This document shows positions 52,570 to 61,500 of a stretch of 64,000 nucleotides of DNA, piece after piece. Where the stretch lies: positions 218,692 to 282,691 of the forward strand of contig JAKOGP010000003.1 of the NCBI GenBank assembly GCA_022239325.1, given 5' to 3'. The notes under the pieces are model-generated. The model was given only the letters and a program-made list of their open reading frames with translations. It had not been told where the DNA came from and searched no databases. The stretch's first letter is position 1. The number at the start of each line of letters is the position of its first letter. Made by a program: the position numbers and the translations under genes. This stretch comes from Flavobacteriaceae bacterium LSUCC0859 (GTDB lineage: Bacteria; Bacteroidota; Bacteroidia; Flavobacteriales; Flavobacteriaceae).

Positions 52570-55500
52570 ATGCCTCATTGTCTTAGGACATACCATATAT
52601 TTCTTTTACTATTCACCATTTATGGAGGTGTCTGTGCTCAAAGCGGAATTGTGACTAATAGTTTAGTTCTTGAATACAATAGCTACGAATATAGTGGTAG
52701 TGGAACTTCAATTTCAGATACGAGCACAAATAGCAGGAATGGAACAATTGGAGGTAGTCCAACATATAGTAACGATGTATTCACATGGACTGATTCAGAT
52801 TATTTGAGAACTCCAGATCTTTCGTCCATAATACAAAATAACAGCGAAGCCCACACTATAGAACTTTGGATTAAACCAATTAATAATGGGGTCTTAGCTC
52901 AATACAATGGGCAAGACAATCATAATACAGATTACCACTTTTCAGCCCTTGAAATCGTTAGTGGAAAATTGGAATTTGGCTTGTGGAACGGTGTGATGGT
53001 TTCATCTGGGCCAACTGTGAATATACCATTTAACCAATGGAATCATGTGGTTTTAACCTATGACGGTTCAATAATTAAAGGTTATCTAAATGGTGTATTT
53101 GTTACAGGAAGCGAAACTACAGTCAATTGGGATCATCCTAAGGAATATAGTAGCTCTAATAAATTTGTTATTAATTTTGGTGCAGAAGACACTACAAACC
53201 AAGGAGATGGAACAAGATTTGATGGACAATTTGCAGTATCAAGAGTTTACAACAGAGCTTTATCATTAATCGAGGTAGTTCAAAATTATAATTACCCTTA
53301 TGGAACCTTGAAAATTGTTGAAAGTGGAGGTGATTCAATAAACACAACTTGGAGAGAGGATGATAATACTATTTATGCTAAATCCAATGCTTCTATAAAT
53401 TCATCTATAATTGAAGGATATTTAAACTCCGGTTCTCTCTCTGTTACAGCAAATGTTATTGAAATTCAAGATAATATAACCACTAATACAGCTGGAAATA
53501 ATATTGTATTTAAAGCCAAATCAGACATTGTATTAAATTCTAATATAACCACAAATAATGGAGATGTTCACCTATGGTCTGATAGTGACGGAAATTCTGC
53601 TGGTAGAATAGGCATTTATAATGGAGGGATTACTTCTAATGGAGGGGATATTACACTTTCAGGTGGTACAGATGGAAATTCCTATGCTGTGGGTACTAAC
53701 ACCGCTTTTACAAGTTTCGCTAATTACAGGGGTATTTGGTTTAATAATTCTACTTTAAATGCAAATGGAACCTCTAATGGTGGTAATATAATTATAAAAG
53801 GAAAAGGTTATACCAATGAATTAACAACAGATTATAATATTGGTGTTGATTTTACCATTAATTCAATTATTAAAACCAACTTCAACGGTGAAATTTTAAT
53901 AGATGGAGTTGGGGGGCCACACAGCACAGCTGGAGAGCACGCTGCAGGAATTAATTTCTTTTCTCAGAACCAAATTTTTTCTGCAGATGGAACTATTGAG
54001 CTCAATGGAGAAGCTGGTGGAGGGAGTGCAAGCAACGCCCGATTAGACGCCGGTATAAACTTTGATGGTGGTTTAAGTGGTGCAACTTATGACGCTAAAA
54101 TATATTCTAATTCAGGAGATATTACTCTCAAAGGAACAAAAAGTACCCTTAGTAATAGTTATGGCATAATGAATGGTATTGATAATATTCAAACCTATAT
54201 AGGCACAGATGGTACGAATAAAACCTCAGGAGATATCACAATTATTTCTGATAATTTTGACCTTCAAGACAATTATCATACCATTGAAACTACAGGAGCT
54301 TTGGTAATTAAATCATCTTCGAATAGTTTCTCGACAAATTTTAATACATCTTTAATTGATATTCCCAGCTCATTAAATAGTCTCACCATAGGTACTATTT
54401 CTAACACAGCAAACATTACCATTTCTGAGGATATTGAAGTAGCAGGACCTATCTCAATGTATGGAGATGATATTGTTGTTTCTGGATCTATCAGTAGTAC
54501 GAAATCAAATTCGAATATTTTATTAAAAGCAAAGGGTTATATATATGCAAATACAAATCACAATATTTCAACCAATGGTGGAGATATCATTCTTTGGTCA
54601 AATACCGCTAATACAACCTCTGGGACAGCTAATAACGAGGTAGATTTACGCGGCAACAATACGATAAGTACCTCAGGAGGAGATATTTACCTAGCTGGTG
54701 GGCTAGATGATGGAAATGGAAGACCTGCTGGTTACGCTTATAGAAGCTATGACGACGAGATTAGGCCTGCAGATCTGGGCACCAATGTTACCCTAAATTC
54801 AGCTGGAGGTAATATTTTTATGAGAGGCCAAGGCGGAGGTGTAGGTATTGGCTTTACTGGTTCCGGTATTGATATAGATAGTAGTGGAGGTAGCGTTACT
54901 TTAGATGGAATTGGTAACTCTAATAGAGGAATATGGATAGGTCATAACCTAGATTTAAACTCTAATGGAGGAGACATTATTATGACTGGAACCTCTACAA
55001 GCTCTTATGGAATAGGTTTTGAAAACTCAGGGATTAGTATAGATAGTGGCACAGGTTCTATCACCATAGTGGGGCAAAGTACTTCTAACCATGGAGTTTC
55101 AGTAACAAATCAATTGGCTATAAACTCTGATAGCAACTCAGATACCGCAATTAGTATCAAAGGAAGTTCTTCCAGCGCCTATGGAGTATTCTTTGGAGGT
55201 ACTACTTCTAGTGAAAATTTACTCATACAGTCTTCTTCAACAGAGGGTGGAGGTGATATTGTCATTGAAGGAAAGACCGTTACAGGTGAGGTAGGGGTTA
55301 GTCTTGACTTTTGGAGGAGTGGTTCTAGTACCCAAATCTTATCAGGCTCGGGGAACATTAAAATTCATGCAAAAGGTAACGAATCTAGGACTTTATATAC
55401 CAGCACTGACCTTCATATAGGAAAACTAGCTAATTCAAATGCTGTCAATGGCATTAGTCCTATTTCCTCTGTAACAACAGGAAATATAAGCATGCTCTCA

Positions 55501-58500
55501 GATGGAGGAATTCGAACCAATACGGGAGCAGGTGGTAAATGGACCATAACAAGCGGAGACGCTGCTAACCCAGGGGGTGATGTTGTCATTGCCTCAGATA
55601 CTAACAACTCAGAGGGAGGTTTTATGTATTTTTCTACAGGTGGGCTATCAGTAAACTCTTATGGTGGAAACATTACATTGGGTGGCGGTAACCTATTAGG
55701 AACTGGTTATGCGATTGGCACTCGATATAATAGCAGTTACTCTGGTAATGGAATTCAAATAGATGGAAATCTAAGCCTCAATAGTTCCGGAAACAGTACA
55801 GACACTGGAGGAAATATTAATATTCGAGCCAAAGGGTATACAGGTAGTTGGGAGGCATACAATATGAATGGTTTTTTTAAATACTTAGGATCTACAGATA
55901 TTAACAGTGGTACTGGAAAAATTAATATTTCTGCCCTGGCGCCAACTCCACAGACCAATGCAACAGCAGTAGGATTTTATATTAATGGAGGAACCAATCA
56001 TTACTTTACCTCCTCTAGCACTTCGGCCGATGCTATTAAAATTGTAGGTGATAGTTCAGATTCTAGTTCCTCAACCTCTGAAGGAATTATTCTTAGAGAT
56101 GCTAGTGGAAGGCATGAGTTTGTAGCCACTGGAGTAGATGGCGGAGTAATTATAACAGCTAAAGGAGGTGATAATGATCCTGAGACTACTCAATTCAATG
56201 ATCCTGTTTATGTGTTGGCAAATGGAGGGGATATTAAAATTACAGCAGAATCTGAACATTCAAATGGTGGAAGTATGATTTTTGGAGATAGCCCTTTTTA
56301 TGGGTCTAAATCAAGTTCCTCCGTTAGCAGTTCAAATAGTAATATTATATTAAAACAAGACAAATTTACTTTTTCTAGTGGTGTTAGCCCTAAAATTGCA
56401 ACAACAGGAAACGTTTCAATTATACCCTCTAAAACACGTTTTACCAACACCACATTTGAAACAGATTGGTTTGCTTTTAACCAAAATAGTCAAACCATGT
56501 CTGGTCTAACCATAGGTAAGGAATCAAACACCTCTGACATTACTATAAATAGTGATCAAACAGTTAATGGCCCTATCGCTATTTATGGTGATGACATTAC
56601 TTTATCCAATTCGTTAACTGCTTCCGGGACACTTACTCTTCAAAGTTCTGGAGCTTTGACTCAAACAGCGTCTATTTCCGCCAATATTTTATCACTCACG
56701 GGTTCAGGTACTACTAACTTAAGCCATAGCGGAAATAGTGTAAATAAACTTTCTGCAGGAACTGCTACTATAACAACTGGAACTCTAAGCTTCACCAATT
56801 CAAAAGCCTTGGAAATTGGAGTTAATACTAATGGAATAAAATCTAATGGAACTATTTCGATTGGTACCCTTTCTGGAAATCTCACACTATCTAAAGATAT
56901 TACTACGACTAATACCAGCGACAATGCTATTAGGCTTTTAGCCGATGCAGATGCTGCCGCCCCCAATGAAGGTAATGGTCACATTATAATTTCCGGAACC
57001 CCTACGCTAACAACAGGCTCTGGTGGTAGGGTATCTTTATTTTCGGGTAAACCTGCATCTAGTTCAGGTCTGGTTAATTTGGTTGGCAACAATAATGTTC
57101 GAATTGGGGTAGACTCTAGTACCACTACTTTTGAACCTGGCTTGAATTCTGGGGTTTATGCACTCTTTAGAACTGGGCCAAAAATTAATCTCAGTGAAAC
57201 ATCTTTGAGCTTTGCCCACACCAGCGGAACTAACAGTCTTCCTAAAAGTTTTGTACTAAGTGCAACAGGGCTCACTGAAAATGTGACCCTTACTGCTCCA
57301 AATGGATTTGAAATTTCTGAGACTGAAAACTCAGGCTATACTAGTTCATTAAATATGACTCAAAGTTCTGGGTCTATTACAAACACCCCTATTTACGTCA
57401 GAGTAAAAAACAGTGCAAGTGACTATCCTACGGGTACATTAAGTGCTAGCTCTGAGGGAGCTTTTTCAGAATCTTTAGGACTTACTACAACAGCTAATGC
57501 CGCTTTAGATTTGGATGGCGTTGATGATTATGTGGATACTGGTTCAACAATGTTCACTACAGGACAAAATAATTTTACCATTGAAGCATGGGTGTATTCT
57601 AAAAATCCAGAAAATGACAATCTCTATCATGGAATTATTGGGGTTGAAGGAACAAGTAGAAGTCCTGGTATTTGGATAAAAAATAGAGAACTTCATTATG
57701 ATTTCAGAAATAGTAATGCAACTGGGACTCAAATTGGAGCTTTATTTTCTTATGAGGATATTAGAGCCAATGAATGGTTTCATATAGCATGGGTAAAAAG
57801 TGGTGCTTTGACTTATTTCTATATAAATGGAAAATTAGTAATTGATGGAAATCCTGCCCCAACTAGTTTATATGTTGAACCACAAAATTATAGGTTAGGA
57901 TATATTAATAATTACTTCAAAGGACAATTAGATGAGGTTCGTTTTTGGAATACTGCACAAACCCAAGTACAAATACAAGAAAATATGTACCGTTCTTTGT
58001 CTGGGAATAGCCACAGTGGTCTAATTTCCTCTTATAATTTTAATAATGGAGTGCCCCTATCAGATAATAGTTCAAATACCACTCTTTATGACGCCGTTGG
58101 CAACAATGATGGAACCCTAACCAATTTTGGAAATTTATCTATTGCCTCTGCCACTACCTCTACCTGGGTGGCTAACCCGTTTCCTGAGTCTGAAATCCCC
58201 AATGGGTATTCTTCTATGCCTACAGCTCTTTGGAATGCTATAGGAACCAATGAAACACGAGATTCTAATGGACTTACGCTAACAGCTCCTAGTACGCTTA
58301 GCGCTGAGAATTACGTAAATCTAGCGGCTAATACAGATACCGGCACTACTACCTCAGATGTAGGAAATACCGAAAACATAAGAAGTAATCGCATTTGGTA
58401 TGTAAATGAGACGGGTAGCGTGAGTGCTACGGTGAAAATTGGGGTGGCATCGGCCACAGGCCAAACAGTTAGTAGCTTTGTGAGTCCTACCTTTAGTCTT

Positions 58501-61500
58501 ATTAGAAGAGATGGCACCTCTGAAGATTTTTCTAGAGTGGCTCAAGGTACCCGTTCTGGAGATGTGGTGACTTTTACAGAGGTAGGTCTTGAGGACGGAT
58601 ATTACAGCCTTGGTGTAGTGCAAAATGTGCTGTTAATACCCACAGCCAGTCAGTCCAAAACGCTGGGAGCTGAAGAACCAACCCTAAGCTACACCACCTC
58701 TCCTAATGTGAGTTTGAGTGGAACACTTTCCAGAACTGCGGGTGAAGATGTTGGCACCTACTCTATTACCATCGGTACCATTAGCAGCTCGCTTTATAGC
58801 ATCACTTTGGCTCCTGAAAATTTTGAAATTGTAGTTACAGATCCAAATATAAATGGATGGAATGATTTAAGTCTAACCTTTGGAGACACTTCTGGGGTGC
58901 CCTCCTACACTACCTCTGCAACTACATCGCCCAGTTTCACCAGTTCTAATACTTCGGTTGCAGCTATTCATCCAAGCTCCGGAACCATTACTGCTACTGG
59001 AGTGGGTACTACTACACTTTGGATTTACTTTCCAGCTGGGGGTCAGTTTGTATCTGGAACTAAGAGTTTAACCATTACAGTATTGGCGAGAACCATCACG
59101 GTTACTGCTGCTGCCAAAACTAAGGTGTTTGGTGAATCTGACCCTGAACTTACCTATACGGCTACGCCAGCAGTTGGAGATCCGGTGGTTGCTGGAAGTA
59201 GTGCTACAGTAAGCTTTACAGGAACCCTTATCAGAACCGATGGAGAAAATGCTGGTACCTACTCTATTACTCTGGGTACGCTAAGTAATACGAATTACAC
59301 CATTGATTATGTAGGGGCAGATTTTAGTATTACTAAGGCGCCAACAGATATTGATGATGGGGATAGTGATCCAGCTACAGAAACATTGAGTGACACCACT
59401 ATCACTTTCGGAGACGCAGATCTTTTACTTACCCCAACATCTAGCAATACGGCAGACTATACGTTTACTTCTTCAGATAGTAGTGTGGCAAGTATTACGA
59501 CCACCAGTACCAACACGGCTTCTATTCGCAATATGGGCGTTGGTAGTGCAGTTATTAGCATTAGCCAAGCAGCCGATCCGAATTATCAGGCCAAGACGGT
59601 GAGTTATACGCTAACGGTCAATAGATTACCTGTTACAGTAATACCGACAACCACGCAGTCAAAAACTTATGGTGAGGCAGATTTAACACTTACTTATGAC
59701 AGTAGCCCTGAATTAAACAGTTCCCTTTCTAACTCCAGCACCATTACTTTTACTGGAACTCTGAGCAGAACTGATGGAACAAATGTGGGTACTTATTCTA
59801 TTACCATAGGTACACTCACTAATACTAATTATGCCCTCACCTTTACAGAGACAGATTACACGATTAACCAAAGGCCAATTACCATTAGCGCAGAAGCTAA
59901 AACTAAGGTCTATGGCAGTGCAGACCCAAGTTTAACACATAGTATTACAGCAGGGAGTATTGTGACAGGAGACACTGTGTCTGGTGTACTCACCAGAACC
60001 TCTGGAGAAGCAGCTGGCACCTATTCCATCGCTCAAAATACGCTCACTTACGGAAATAATTACAATGAAACTTATGAGGCTGCAGATTTAACTATTACCA
60101 ATGCTACCCTTACTCTAACTGTATCTGACTATACCAAGGTATATGACAGTCAATTTATAGACTCTTCTAATCTTAGTTTTACAGCCACAGGTCTTGTAAA
60201 CGGAAACAGCATAGATGATCTTGTAGGCACTCCAACTTATACAGTAGCTGGCACGGCTACCAATACCGTAGGCACTTATTCCATCACGCTCAGTGGGCTG
60301 AGCCATCCGAGTTATGATATTGTATTTGTGGGTGCTAACGCTACAATTATGCAGCGAGATATGAGTGAGGTTATTGTAGCCGATATTTCAGATAGGGTGT
60401 ATAATGGATTGGCACAAACCCTTTCGCCAACGGCTAGCTTAAATAGTTTATCCCTAGTTGAGGGCACAGATTATACCACAAGTTTTACGGGAAATACCAA
60501 TGTGGGGACAGCTTCTGTAACCCTGACTGGTTTGGGTAATTTTACTGGAAGTAAAACCGTGCCTTTTAAGATTGTAGCTGCCAATATAGCTAGTACAACA
60601 ATAACTGGTTTGCCTAGCCAAACGTTTACCGGTTTTACCCTAACCCCCTCACCTTCCCTTTCTTATAACGGTAATTTACTTGTAGAAAGTTCAGATTATT
60701 CTGTTAGTTATAAAGGGAATACAAATGCAGGAACTGCTTCTGTAACCTTCATTGGTTCGGGGAACTATACTGGAACTCATGTGATTGGTTTTGAAATTGA
60801 AAAGGCAGATTTAAATATTAGTTTTGAAAATATTACTACCACTTTTGGTGCTATAGACTTTAAGCCTAGTTTAACTATATCAGATACTAGTACTATTCCA
60901 ATATTATCTCCGTCTGCCAATACAAATCCTAGATTTTGGTATGCAAATAGTATTTACGGTGACGCCAGAATATTTTATCCTTCAGATTATGAGAGAAAAG
61001 AGACTTTCTTTAAACCTTCATTAAATTCAGAAAGATCCTGGATAGCAGAGGGCTCAGGTAGTTCATATTTGGCGCTTGATTTACAAGAAGAAGTATTAAT
61101 CTATGGTATTAAAACAAAAGGAAATGCCAGAAATCCAAAATGGGTCAAAACAGCAAAAATCCAGTATACTTCTGTTCTTGAAACTTCAAACATTTCAGAC
61201 GTGGGAAGAGAAAAGATTGGAGAGTCTAATTGGACAACTATTGAAGAAAATGCTTCCCTTAACACCGACAATACAACCGCTGTAATCAATTTATTTGAAA
61301 GCCCTGTAACGGCTCGATATTTAAATGTACTTCCAAGTTCTCACCAAGTAGATGTTTCTATGCGTTTGGGTGTTTTGTACATACCTGGAAACCTTGTTCT
61401 AAGTAGTTCAAATTCCTCCATTGTTTCCTTTTCAGATAATATAGCATCTGTAAATGGAGGTGGAATTGCAACAGTAACAGCAACCATTCCTGAATCACTT

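Noticed and set aside
52570..57000. Two-partner secretion (TpsA) haemagglutinin
   Set aside because: No TPS secretion domain motif is seen at the N-terminus (a LamG-like domain is there instead) and no TpsB partner gene lies in the window.
53320..57480. CRISPR-like or tandem DNA repeat array in the beta-helix part of the giant gene
   Set aside because: The repetition is at protein level (GGDI-L-G type strands) with degenerate DNA and irregular spacing, and without conserved direct repeats.
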